A DNA stretch of 64,000 nucleotides, taken from Chrysomallon squamiferum (Eukaryota; Mollusca; Gastropoda; Neomphalida; Peltospiridae). The notes under the pieces are model-generated. The model ran no database searches. It was given only the letters and a program-made list of their open reading frames with translations, and was not told the DNA's origin. A program made the position numbers and the translations under genes. This document shows, piece after piece, positions 33,055-45,173 of the stretch; position 1 is the stretch's first letter, and each line of letters begins with the position of its first letter. The stretch lies in contig CM022670.1 in the NCBI GenBank assembly GCA_012295275.1, forward strand, positions 13,959,373-14,023,372, read 5' to 3'.

Positions 33055-33062
33055 TGACGTCA
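33055..33062. promoter_or_regulatory. Perfect CRE palindrome TGACGTCA
   Basis: Isolated 8-bp match in the presumed intron. No adjacent start site is seen. Confidence 0.2.
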
Positions 33063-34151
33063 AATAATTTAACGTTTATGCCTATGATGGGACCCTCACG
33101 TAGGCTTTGGCGGTCATCCGTAAACTTATTATTTATGCGTTATTTACCTTTTCCACACACCTGCACCGCACTTGTAATAAATAATCGTACCTGACGTATG
33201 AAATTTATAGCCCTGAATCTATAATTTTGGTTTCTTGCTGAATCTCATGTAACAATGTCTTTTCCGTACGGTAAATATAAGCATTTATCTTCATTTACTT
33301 GACTTTCATCTCTCATTTACATTTCTTTTACACTTTTAGTGACACAAAAATCAGATTTCCACCACTTCGTTATCTTTTATGTCAAATATTTATAAATATC
33401 TTTACTCGCAGCAGTAATAAATACCTTTCTGAACAAAATGAAACAAAGGTATATCACGAAGGTGACTGACATTCCCAAAATTTCAGTCCTTTAATATTAA
33501 TATATCTTTAACCAAAGTCCATCCGCGGTGACATAAATCCTGTCATGATAAATGGTCAGCATGTTTAAATATTACCTTGAACAGAAATACAGATTTGAGA
33601 ATAGTTACCTAACATCATCAGCACAATTTCAATTATAATTTCAAATTGTCATTTTATTTCTACACAGTGTAGCGGTTTAGGTCGAAAGAATGAAGCATTT
33701 GTTATTGCCGTTTTCCAATTCTCTGTTTCATTCAAACACAAAGAATATTACTTCATAGAAAATTGTGAATATTCATGCTACATTAATCTGATCTGGTAAC
33801 TGAGCGACAACTTTGACCACTCCTCGTCCCAACACGATCTTAAAGGTTTAATAACCTTTTCTACTTTAAACACACCCGTTATACCTTTGCTTTTGCTGAT
33901 CTGTGGCATTATATTCATTGTAGAACCACAACAAACTAGACTACTGCAATTGCAAAGGAAACGAAAGCTGGTGTGCGGTTTTGATCGATATGATGACGTT
34001 ATGCAATGGTTACTTAATTAAACGATGTTGTAGATAGTGATCATACTAACTTCTAGAGCTCATTTTTGACACGGAGATATCCACCAGAAATGACATAACG
34101 AGTCTTGATTGGGTTCTGCTTAAATGGATGATTTATTCGTTTTTGTTGGTG

Positions 34152-34196
<45 letters not shown>

Positions 34197-35410
34197 GTGT
34201 TGTATTAGTTATTAATACTGCTATTTCTGCTATTATTGTGATTGTTAATGACACTGCAGTTGTTCCTACGATTACTTGAAGTAGTAATAGTAGTAGAGTA
34301 GCAGCAACAGTAGTAACAGCAACAGCAGCTAGAAGTCGCAGCAGTAGTATGAATAATAGTTGTTGTAACTAATGTGTATATCTAATGTACAGGTAGATCA
34401 TAGTTTATAATTGTATGACTCAAACCATGCTCTTGAAGCTGATAATCAATTACTTAAGACATTTCAGATCTAGGTAAGTATATTTGATACAGTAAAATCC
34501 CATACATACCGATTCCATATCATGCAGTTTAATATCCCTCCTACTAAGGTTTCCACACGACATTTCAAAACTCACCATCTAATCTTTAGTCGACATCGCA
34601 TGCAGATGGCCACTTTATCGCTCTGACCCAAGCTCTTAACAAAGTTTATATCAACAAAGAGTTATGGATACTTGTCGTGTAGATAACACGATATCTAAAA
34701 TAGCTGTTTTCAGTTTAACAGATCGTACGTCTGCAGCAGATAAAACAGATCAAAATGATATGGAAAGGCCAGAGTGTGCTGATATCACGGTTTGTGTTAA
34801 AAACGGATTGTTTTTATTTCTGTACACTGATAACGTGAACTCTTTACTACTAACAAGGAAACTGCAAGTGCATCTAGTCCAGGTTATTTATAGAATACAA
34901 CTCGAATAGATTCTTACTAATATTACTTTAAACAGAGAAAGGTGATTATGAATGTCAGAAGCTAGAATATTCTAAATATGAGTGCTTCATTATTATCTAA
35001 ATTTATGGTTACATTTTATAATTATATAAATAATATTCAGAAGAAAATCCAAACTGATAACTGAAGATGAATTTCCATTTCCGCTATATGTTCAGTTGGT
35101 GGTCAGCTTTTAAAATGTTTTAAATGTTCTAATGAAAACAGAGAAAGGAAACATGATGTCATTATTGAAATACAGATTTAAAACGTTATTTGTCTCTACA
35201 GTCGTAATCTTTTCTTAGATAGATAATCATGTTGAAAGTTTAGGCTTAACTAAAAAAAAAATAGTAGTAGCAACTAATATAACAAAATCTTCAGCTGAAA
35301 CATTAAGCGTAAAACAAAAGAAAGGCAGATTATATGGTAAAAAAAAAAAAAAAAGACAATACACCGTCAGATTTAAAAATAGCAAGTCTACAATTTGAAA
35401 GAAAACACAG

Positions 35411-35416
35411 ACTTAC
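35411..35416 (-). promoter_or_regulatory. Consensus 5' splice donor GTAAGT
   Basis: GTAAGT directly follows codon 492 on the minus strand. Past it the frame runs on for 28 codons ending in poly-Phe from an A-rich stretch, as expected of intron sequence. Confidence 0.85.
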
Positions 35417-36892
35417 CTCTGGACTCCAGAGCGATGATACCACTGTGTTGGACAAGGGTTTCGTCTTGCTTCGCCATCGTTTCGGTAGAATCTTGTGTCC
35501 GGGCGTGGGAGACTTCGCCTTGTTCATGGCGGCTGTCGTAAAACAAGATGGCAAAAATGGGTAACTAAGAAAACCAAAATCATCTCCATCCTCATCATCA
35601 CTAAAGTTACAACTAAAAGCGCCTAAGTCTATTTGCAAGTCAGGAAGAGAACGGTTTCTCTTTCTGAGTTTTTGAGTTAAAGGAATTGAAGCCGGTGCCT
35701 GAGTTTGGGTTACGTTTTTAGTCGGCGTGAAAGTCGCTATCGTACGAACGTTAGTTTCGCTAACTTTTTGAAGGGCGATGTTGTTCATTTCCCGTCTCTG
35801 CGACACGGTCTGCTTGCCGTTTTCCATTGACATATGTCTAGAATACACGGGCGGGGTATTCTCACGTACATGCAAAACACTCGACTCAAAACTACCCCAG
35901 GGTACGAACCCGGGGTTGAAACTACCACGAGGTGACTTCACACACTGATGGTTGACCGTTCTAGGGATACCCCTGTTTTCACCCTTAATATCCTGGGTGT
36001 GGTTGGCCGGGGGCATAGTCCTGAAATCACACATAACCTCCTGAAATGGTTTACTTCTAGAAACAGAACATGCATCACGATTCCCGTTTGATTTAGGATT
36101 ATTTCCCGATTCACATAAGGAATCTGGATATCGAAGAATTCTAGAAGCGCTTTTCTGATGAGGACTGATATCTGAATGACGGTCCCTTACATCATCGTCA
36201 ACACCGTTGTGGTTGTTGTTACTCCTTGGTAATGTCCATGTTTCAAATGTAGTTTCCGGGCGAACGTTATACTTTGAAACATCATCTAGGTATTCTCCCT
36301 TCGATTCAAATTTCTGATCAACTTTTGGTACAGTCCTAGATGCAAATTTAATATCCGTATGGTCATTCGATCCTGGGACGGCCCAAGACACACATCTGCT
36401 TTGGACTGGAACATAATTATAGTCCAGGGTGACATATTCCTCTTCGTCCACGGACACATTTGTGTTGTCTGTTTTGGGTTCGGGGACAAAAACCGGCACA
36501 GCGCGTTCACACCTCAGACTGCTGTCTCTCAAGTCTGTAGCAGACTGAGACAGACCGTATCCCCGTGGGTCCAAAAGGTTTCCTCTGGGGTCGGGATCCG
36601 GATCATTTCCAAAGAAAAAACTAAGTTTCACAGCGCTGGGGCTCCAAGGGTCTGCGTGAATTCTTGACTGAGAAAAAGTAGGTTGGGTCGGGCTGGACAC
36701 ATTTTTTGTACTGTATCCGTTTGGAATATGCAGTTTCGGCCGGTTGTTCATCGCCAGGTTGGGTACTACAACCATTCCGGGTGGATCGGACTTCTCCGAG
36801 CGATCAAAAAAGTTTTCTTCGTGTGGTTTTGACCTCGGAAAAGCATCAACGGTCATACTTTCGCCAGTGTACTCTTTCTGAGCACACAACAT
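35417..36892 (-). CDS. First coding exon of a large, mostly disordered protein (492 codons, partial gene)
   Basis: ATG at 36892 opens 492 codons ending exactly at a strong CAGAG|GTAAGT donor, phase 0. An in-frame TAG lies 18 bases upstream, so the start is here or at Met13 (MTVDAFPR). The protein is hydrophilic, rich in Ser, Asn, Pro and Asp, with no signal peptide or membrane span. Visible pieces are a DPDPDPRG..DPRG stretch (98-111), weak repeats of the form W/F-x-x-P-x-S/A-N-x-H (about 169-178, 218-228, 289-298, 307-315), a basic KLRKRNRSLPDL (408-419, nuclear-localisation-like and fitting the R-x-x-S-x-P 14-3-3 pattern), an acidic SDDEDGDD (431-438), and a C-terminal ILPKRWRSKTKP...SLWSPE. 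The C-terminal order, RSL motif then RW...LW-S-P-E, resembles the pre-catalytic part of ARHGAP6-type RhoGAPs and, more loosely, FAM53 proteins. Neither is secure, so no symbol is given. Downstream exons lie below 35417. Confidence 0.88.
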
Positions 36893-37260
36893 GGGCAGCC
36901 TGAGTAGCTAACACATTCAGTACACATCCCTCTTATTTTTCCGTTTTAAAATAAGCTTAAACTGTCTCTTTCTTTAAAAAAAAAAACGAAGCAAAAAAAA
37001 AAAACACCCTTAACAACATCAAACGCTTATACGGAATCCATAGAATATATCGGTCAGCTCAACTGCATTTCCCTCTTACGCTTCCTCCGTTCGTGTCCGA
37101 CACTCGGGTTGTACGTCAACATACTACCGCGAATACTACAAGCGTGAACAAGGCGGAGTTACCGCAAGACGTCACACTGCGCCCGCGGCTGATTGGCTGT
37201 CGCTGGCGGGAGTTAAATTGAGTGACGTGGAAAACGGCTCAACACAAGCAAATAGCGACT
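36893..37260 (-). promoter_or_regulatory. 5' UTR and promoter region of the 492-codon exon
   Basis: Reading on the minus strand, 37260-37090 is the most GC- and CpG-rich part of the neighbourhood. It contains TCCACGTCACTCAA (CRE-like) at about 37222-37235, a CCAAT box at about 37191-37196, and TGTGACGTCTTG near 37170. No TATA box stands out, suggesting a CpG-type promoter with initiation around 37090-37170. The 5' UTR of some 200-280 nt then passes two A/T homopolymer runs at 36976-37003 before the ATG. Which base is the start of transcription cannot be read from the sequence. Confidence 0.5.
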
Positions 37261-37759
37261 GGAGGTGCTCGGGTTTGTCGGGGTTTAACGAATGTTTGAA
37301 TAACGGATTACTTCTTGTTCATGGTAAACTAAGAAATCTATTAGCAATATGTAACGGTCCGATATAGCGTTTTCATTTTTATTTATGTTTTTAAACCCCT
37401 TTTTTTTTCAATAACTAGGCACTTTAATCTTTATTTAAAACAGTAGCGTCGAGGGAACCGGGGCGAAACAAGCTCGATAGAATTAATCCTTCCCAATCCA
37501 GACACTTTTTAATCGGCGTATCCGCAAAACATAACAGTGTCTAATTTATTGTTTTGTTTGCGTCAGACCCGTTTTGTCGACCGAGACTTGCTAAGTATGT
37601 TATTGTTATTTCCATGCTAATTTATAAAGTACACTAAGGTTGGACGTCACCTTCTAATTGAGAAATATTTCTTTTGATGTCACTGAGATTCCGATATACA
37701 TAGTTACTCTATTAATAAATAAAGGTACGTTTACTGTAAGTCAAGGTCGTATATGTATG

Positions 37760-37865
<106 letters not shown>

Positions 37866-38000
37866 ACACATAGACACACACACGCACGTACACAGTACAA
37901 CATAATCATTACCACAATGATTTTAATGAAATCATATTATACTATCAATCATTATGACATAAGAGAAAAAATGTACTAATTTATCTTTTAAATTTGTGAT

Positions 38001-38031
<31 letters not shown>

Positions 38032-38428
38032 GTAAGAAGAAGAATACATATCATAATTATACACCTTAGACTAAACTGATATATATTTTAAAACAATAAA
38101 ATTAGGTGTCAATAATGAATGAATAAACGAACGTTTTAACATTAACGGTTATTACATTTTCTAACACACAGTTTTTATACACTCATGAATTGAGAGGCGA
38201 AACCTTCTGCCGTTACTCTAACAATTACTTTTAGCAAAAATTACTTTCCCATAAACAGTAAAACACACAATGGCTGGATCGGGAAATAACAATACTAGTA
38301 CGTATAGTTAGTCAGAGAAATTATTACCACAAGTTCAGTCCTAATCTGTTATTTCAGTTTCCGTTTAGCAATGTTTAACTGATGTTCCAAAGACGTTAAA
38401 TCTATATATTTATGTATGTATGTATATA

Positions 38429-38429
38429 T

Positions 38430-38493
<64 letters not shown>
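38429..38493. repeat. (TG)n microsatellite
   Basis: About 30 TG units with one TTTG interruption, preceded by TATG repeats. Confidence 0.97.
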
Positions 38494-38495
<2 letters not shown>

Positions 38496-38821
38496 CTGTC
38501 TTAGTTTTCGGAATGTGGATTATCCAGGATTCTGTGATCCTAATCGAAATGAAGGGTTCGTTATTTGTTAAACTTTCGTTTTCGTTTTATTTGTTCTCTG
38601 GCTGTTTGTTAGTTCGTTTGTTCGTGTGTAGGGGTGGGGGTTGGTGGATGGGGTGAGTATTTGTGTGCAGATGTTTGTGGTGTTTGTGTATGTATGTTTT
38701 GAGAAAACCATTTAAAACCATCCCTATTGATGACAGTGATTCAGATGAATGTACGTATGTGTAGATTAACGAACATATATTTAACAACATCCACTAACAC
38801 TAACTGTTATCACTGAAATAA

Positions 38822-38980
38822 CCGGCGCCGTTGATGAAGTAAACAGCTTTGGGATCCGGTTGGAACGGGGGAAAAAACAGCATAACCGGCGGCGCAGAGA
38901 ATGATTTATTCAGCAATCTAATGAAGTAAACACTGGCATTCTACCACTGAACTAAAGCTCGCTTCCCGCCCTGTAGAAGA
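38822..38980 (-). mobile_element. tRNA-derived SINE-like remnant
   Basis: On the minus strand 38963-38936 reads GCGAGCTTTAGTTCAGTGGTAGAATGCC, broken here as GCGAGCTTTAG then TTCAGTGGTAGAATGCC. This closely matches the 5' half and A box of glycine-type tRNAs. Further down, CCCGTTCCAACCGG is a degraded B-box-like site, but the spacing is too large and the anticodon arm does not fold, so this is not a functional tRNA gene. A short duplicated word AATGAAGTAAAC/GATGAAGTAAAC lies in the body. Confidence 0.5.
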
Positions 38981-40554
38981 GGAGTTACATTTTAGCAACA
39001 GCTGCGAATAACAAGGTTAGAACGAGTAAGTGATTAGAAATATAATTATCATTTTATTTCGTGATGACTTCGCGACTGCTGTATCGAACAGTTTGATTGG
39101 TTGTTTTCTAGATCGTCAGCTGTTTCCTCTTCACCTGTATCTTTTTGAAATAAGCAGGACAGAAAAACACAATAATTGAATAGTAAATTAAAAGGTGGGA
39201 AAGATAAATAAATAAATAGTGGAATATCAACAACAACAACTACTACAGCAAAAATAATAATAACAGGAGTAGTAGTATAATAGCTAGGAATAGTAGTAGT
39301 AGCTGCTGTCGCCATATAAATAGTAATGGCTGTTTGTTTTATTTCTTAATTAACAAGTAGTGTTTTATGCCACACACACACACACACACACACATTGAAT
39401 ATATAAGGATGGATGGCTATATATTTTTATAAGTTTTGTAACATTTTTATTGCATTGGTTTCCACTGGACGCTTCAGATAAATAAACAATAATACATCAT
39501 AATTCAGTGACTTTCTCTTTCATTTACAGTTACTCGATAAGCATTTAGGAGGCAAAAATTAAATAAATCTATACCAAAACAAATAAAACTAGTTAGTTTC
39601 TGCAGTGGTGTTTAAAAAATAATAATAATAATAATAAAATAAATGCAAACAAAATTTCTATTTTAAAAAGCAGGATGTTAAAAAATTTATTATTTAATGT
39701 TATATTGAAAAAAAAAAAAAAAATTGAAATAACAAAATAACCAATTATTATTTATAACGATAAGAACACAACGGTAGATTAAAATATGTTATTTAATATC
39801 ATATACAAAAATAACATAAAAGAAAAGAAAAAACAACAACTAAAAAAAAAAAATAAATTATATATATATATAAAAAGAAAGAAAAAAAAACACACACACA
39901 AAAAAACAACAAAAAATCATTCCAAAACCCCCAGAAAAAAACATACAGACAGCTACAACAAACAAACAAAACAAAATAATGAAAGATTAATATAAAAAAA
40001 TGTTTTATATCAGCGGCACTACATAGCTTATAAAACTGACAATTTAACAGAAAATCGAAATGAACTGAAACATGAAAAAGACCAATACAAAAAGCTCTAT
40101 TAAATACACCTCTTTATCACGCGCAAAGCGCACACGTAAACAGACTGACACAATAAACAAAAGAACCCAGCACAAGACTCGGATAAGTAGTCAAGCCACA
40201 TAGGACGTTTTAACTACCCGTTATAGTTTTGCTCTCGCTTGTTTTCGTACGCTTACAAAACAATTGTAAAAAGCATGGCACACTGCCAATATATGGAGTC
40301 AGTCATATATATATACACGTTTCGTATTACATATATTAAACAGATATAGTATACATTACAATGAGGTCTTGATAAAAGCTTCGCAGATCACCAAGTATCA
40401 ACAAATATAAATATTGAATACATTAACCCACATTTTTTTTTCTTCTTTATTGTAAATAGATAGGATATTGTGTTATGATTACTTTTTTGAAAGTTTTACT
40501 ACGTGCTTGAAAAAAAGATATGAAATAAAAACACATGTTTATATGCATCACTGA

Positions 40555-40745
40555 ATATGTATATATGTATGTGTGTAAGTAGGTATGTATGTAAGTACGT
40601 ATGTAGATATGTATGTATGTATGTATGTATGCATGTATGTATGCATGCATGTGTGTGTATATATGTATGCATGTATATATTTGTATATATTAGTATATGT
40701 ATGTATATGTGTGCATATGTGTGCAGGTATGTGCAGGCATGTGCA
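40555..40745. repeat. Imperfect (TATG)n array
   Basis: TATG tetramers with many GCATG, TGTG and TATA variants over about 190 bp. It produces long artefactual Tyr/Val/Cys frames on both strands. Confidence 0.9.
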
Positions 40746-42120
40746 GGAAATATTTTGTTTTGAAAATTTTGATTAGAGATAATTGTTAATAATAACAGCA
40801 AATTATGCGATACATTTTAAAAAAGTATATTGATTTGTTACGAAATTCAGAACAAAACGTTTAAAGGTATATGATTATGTAAAATGTGCAAAGCATTCTT
40901 TTATTCAGAGAAACGGACGATTACAGGAACAACTGAATATAGCCAGACAGACGCAGTGCGTAATAATTACCAGGATACGTAATATAGACACTAAACAGAC
41001 GCGTGTGTGTACACACACACGCAATTACTTGCATACATATATTTTAATTGATTTTTTCGGAATTTAAATACTTATTATTATTATCCTGTGCTCAGTGACA
41101 TCTCAACGTCAGGTAAATTAACAAGTATGTACCTGAGCAAGTGTCCTGTAGATTTACGGTGTGGACAATACTTATTTATCTGGCGTCCAGCGGTTTTGTT
41201 GACCAACATTATCGTTAGTTTAATGCAGCTAATTTTCAAGTACAGTGTACTTGTCAAGCCTGGCGGTGAACTATCCTTTAATTACACACACACACACAGC
41301 CCTTCAGCGAAGGCTATTAATAATGTTAATATTTGTCGTAGTAGATAAAATAATTTTAATTTTTAACCTTGATGGTCACTGCGTGTTAAACATCGTAATC
41401 AAGCGGAGCTGTAGGCAACGTAATGTTTGTGAATTTGTGCGTAAGCGTGCGTACTTGAGTGTCTGTGAACTTGTATACGTATTATCGTGTTTTGTGCGTA
41501 AGAGTCTGGGAAAATATAATAATAATAATAAAAATAATATAAGTAAAAAAAAAAAAAAAAAAAAACGCCAACATGAATAATTTTGTTTTCTTTATTAAAG
41601 TATTTTTATGTATTATAATCATTTGTACAATAGTGCATATGTGTGTGTATATGTGTGTGTGTGCGTGTGCGCGCGTATGCGTCCACGTGTAGGTCCATGT
41701 GTACGTCCGTGTGTTCGTTCGTGTGTGTGTGTGTGTGAGTGTGTTTGTGTGTGTGTGTATGGTAAATAAATATTGCCTTAAAACATACAGACAAGATAAT
41801 ATTTTGATCCAGCTAAATATTTAACGTATTGTGGAAGAACATTTCTGCGAATTCCAGTTATTTATATCTACGTATGTCTTTCTTTTTTTTTTAATTTCAT
41901 TTTAAATTGTACATCATTAAACCCGTTTTCCTTCTTATTCACACTAGGTGTATTACAAAAATAATATTGAAACAATTCATCACAGTTAATCCGATAATCC
42001 TAAACTGTCCTCGGAGAATTTCAGCAATTAATTACCAACCATTGTCTTAAATTCATTTTTTTCTCATGACCAAAGCGGATATGTTTTTGTAGCGGTGTTT
42101 TTCTTCCTTGTATTTGTTGT

Positions 42121-42128
42121 TGACGTCA
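42121..42128. promoter_or_regulatory. Perfect CRE palindrome TGACGTCA
   Basis: Lies in a small GC-richer patch (42100-42150). No first exon is recognisable on either side. Confidence 0.2.
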
Positions 42129-42666
42129 TCGGCTCCAGTCGAGAAAGATTTAGAAATTTGTTTTTTTCTTTGTTGGTACAATAATTTATTATTAAAGACA
42201 GTAAGGAAAACATATAATTCTGTTTATTAGTAAAACTAACACGGAAGAAACAATCGAATAAAACTCGCAGTAGTAGGCTTTGACGTAACAAATAGTCGCA
42301 GTAGACGTAAACGAACTCAAAGGGAAGTGAAAGGGTAGTAACACGACTGAATGAAACAGTTTAAAGGTAACAAACGTTTCTTTCAAGACAATTAAAAATT
42401 AGTGGTTACTGTTTATTTATTTATTTATTTATAACGTAGTTAAATAAAATGAAAAATAAAATTCACTATAGCCATTTCAGATTAGCAAAGGGATTATTTT
42501 AGATGCAATAAAGCTTAAATTAGAAGTCCAAAGAAAAAAGAAAGAAAAAAATAGAAAACAGAAAACAAACAAATAAATAACAAAACAAAATTAAATTAAA
42601 ATGTACTGAAACAGAGAAATATATTATAAAATAAAAATATAAATGAAATGAATTAAATATAAAAAT

Positions 42667-42668
<2 letters not shown>

Positions 42669-42735
<67 letters not shown>
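42669..42735. repeat. (AAT)n microsatellite
   Basis: About 22 uninterrupted AAT units, followed by degenerate (ATAGA/ATAAA) pentamers to about 42800. Confidence 0.97.
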
Positions 42736-43811
42736 GTAATAGTAATAATAGAATAGAATAGAACAGAACATAACAGAATAGAATAAAATAAAAATAAAAT
42801 TCCCACACTATTCATTACGAAACACTACGCAGGCTACAGAAAGTTTATCAACGTGTTATAATTAGAGTCTGTTAGTGGCACTTAAACTTAGCTTTCTGAG
42901 ATTAAAACAATAACATCTTCTTTGTAACGCCCAAATGGCATTCCAAAGCTAGCAAAGCGGCTCAAATTAAGTAATTATACGTACAGGACGCAACACCCTT
43001 CAATCGACCTCTGATTTCAGAGTCAGGAATTCCCAACAAATTGTTTTCTGCAAAACCGAGATAACAGGATTCAAAGAAAAGTAAGACGTAGAAAAAAAGA
43101 AAGAAAATGGTGATAAAAAATCACTTCACAGTAAATTTTTCATGGATACAAATATTATTGTGGAGAATTGTTGTATCGATGAAATGGCTTTATAGATACA
43201 GATACGTTATCGAAACTAAAAACAAAGAAGAAATATGTATTGTATCAGTTTTACTTATATTCTGCTATCTGTACTTTTGTTAATTCGATTATGACTACTA
43301 TTACACTAAAAAAAAACCACAAAGAAAAACCCCCAAAAACAAAAAACAAAACGCACCAAACAACCCAAATACCCATCTGCTAACGCCATTATTTCTGCAG
43401 CTACTACTGTTACTACTATTACAATTACTACTACCTCTTTCTTTGTTGCTACTATTACGATAACGGATGTTTCTTCTATCACTGTCTTTACTGCAGCTGT
43501 TATTGCAATCACTAATACTGTATACATGTACGTTATTATTATTATTATTATTTAATATTATAATTAGAGCCATTCCTACTATTATTATAAGCACTACCTT
43601 CACTAACTTGAGAGAGAGACAGAGAAGAAGACAGAGAGAGAGTCTGAAAAGGAAATATGGAAAACAGTTATTTCATACAAACGAAGAAAAACAAACAAGC
43701 AAATAAATAAAATAAACAAAAATAAATATGTAAATAAATGAATGAATGAATAAATAAATAAATAAATAATTGAATAATTATTTTGTTTATATATTTAAAA
43801 TTAAAATAGAA

Positions 43812-43843
<32 letters not shown>

Positions 43844-44458
43844 ATTGATGAGAAAGATAAAAGGAAGAAACGTCGTGCAAGTAAGGCGAACGGAGTTATT
43901 TCCCTTACCGTCATACGAAAGCAGTGCGTATCTTGGAAACTAGCATTGATGACGTACTGTAATTATATATTCATGACGTTGTGTTTTGTGAAAAGCCAAG
44001 TTCAGAAAAATAAGTACATATTTATTTGTTTATTTGTCTGTCTGTTTGACTATTAATTTTATTATTTTTTTATTTTAATTTTATTTAACTGCTAATCTAT
44101 TATATGTCTAAAAGATAAAGACGTGACAGTAAAGATACAATGTGTTACTAAAATTATAATTAATCAGTATCTGCTGGATATATATTTTTTCTGTATATTT
44201 TTTCTTAAAAAGGGATCCCTTGTTATTAGTCAGTAATAGCTAACAGATCATAGTTTGCGAGTTTCCTCACACATAACAGATAACTCTGCGGACATATAAA
44301 AGCCGTTAAATTCAGTGATGAAGTAAAATACGTTATATTTTCAAGGACTGACTATAAATATTAAAATCATAATATGTATTATAGTTATTCTTTTCTGACA
44401 TTTTTCATTCAAAAATAACCAATTACATAATCAGATATGTGCATTAAATATTATTTTT

Positions 44459-44460
<2 letters not shown>

Positions 44461-44537
<77 letters not shown>
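44461..44537. repeat. (TG)5(AG)n microsatellite
   Basis: Ten bases of TG switch directly to about 66 bp of AG, purines on the + strand. Confidence 0.97.
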
Positions 44538-44541
<4 letters not shown>

Positions 44542-44981
44542 TGATAAGATAAAAATAATGATAATCAAGATGAAAATGACAAAAAGAAAAAGAAGAAAAC
44601 AAAAGAAAAAAAAGGATGTGGTAATGACTACTAAACAAAACTGCTACTGTATTTTGAAATTAGTAACACGTTATCAGTTTTTGGAAAGTTTTGATTCCAC
44701 TGCACTAAACCAGACAGATACCGCGCATGCGCTGGTACCACCCAGACGATGTGTTTACTGTTAGTGGCTAACATCGTTCATTACCTGACAAATGTAGACA
44801 TTAGATGTGAGGTTAGCAAACATACGGCAGTTCAGGGAAAAACATGCATGCCTAAGTGAATTTATAAACCAGACTGACTGTGCAGTTAGCGATAAATTAA
44901 TACTCCGAACAAAGGTATAGAAGAAGAGGCAGATAGATCCATAAGTGTATATCCTTATGACAACGTTTTAGAAACACATCA

Positions 44982-45173
<192 letters not shown>

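Larger units (their letters stand above)
32091..35416. other. Probable intron 1 of the minus-strand gene at 35.4-36.9 kb
   Basis: AT-rich, containing (ATT)n at 34157-34195, AGT/CAG triplet patches at 34280-34350 and a TGACGTCA palindrome at 33055-33062. I looked for the next exon of the minus gene and did not find a convincing one. A + strand ATG at 34664 opens 81 codons (MDTCRVDNTISKIAVFSLTD onward) without splice or promoter support, and I leave it uncalled. Confidence 0.45.
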
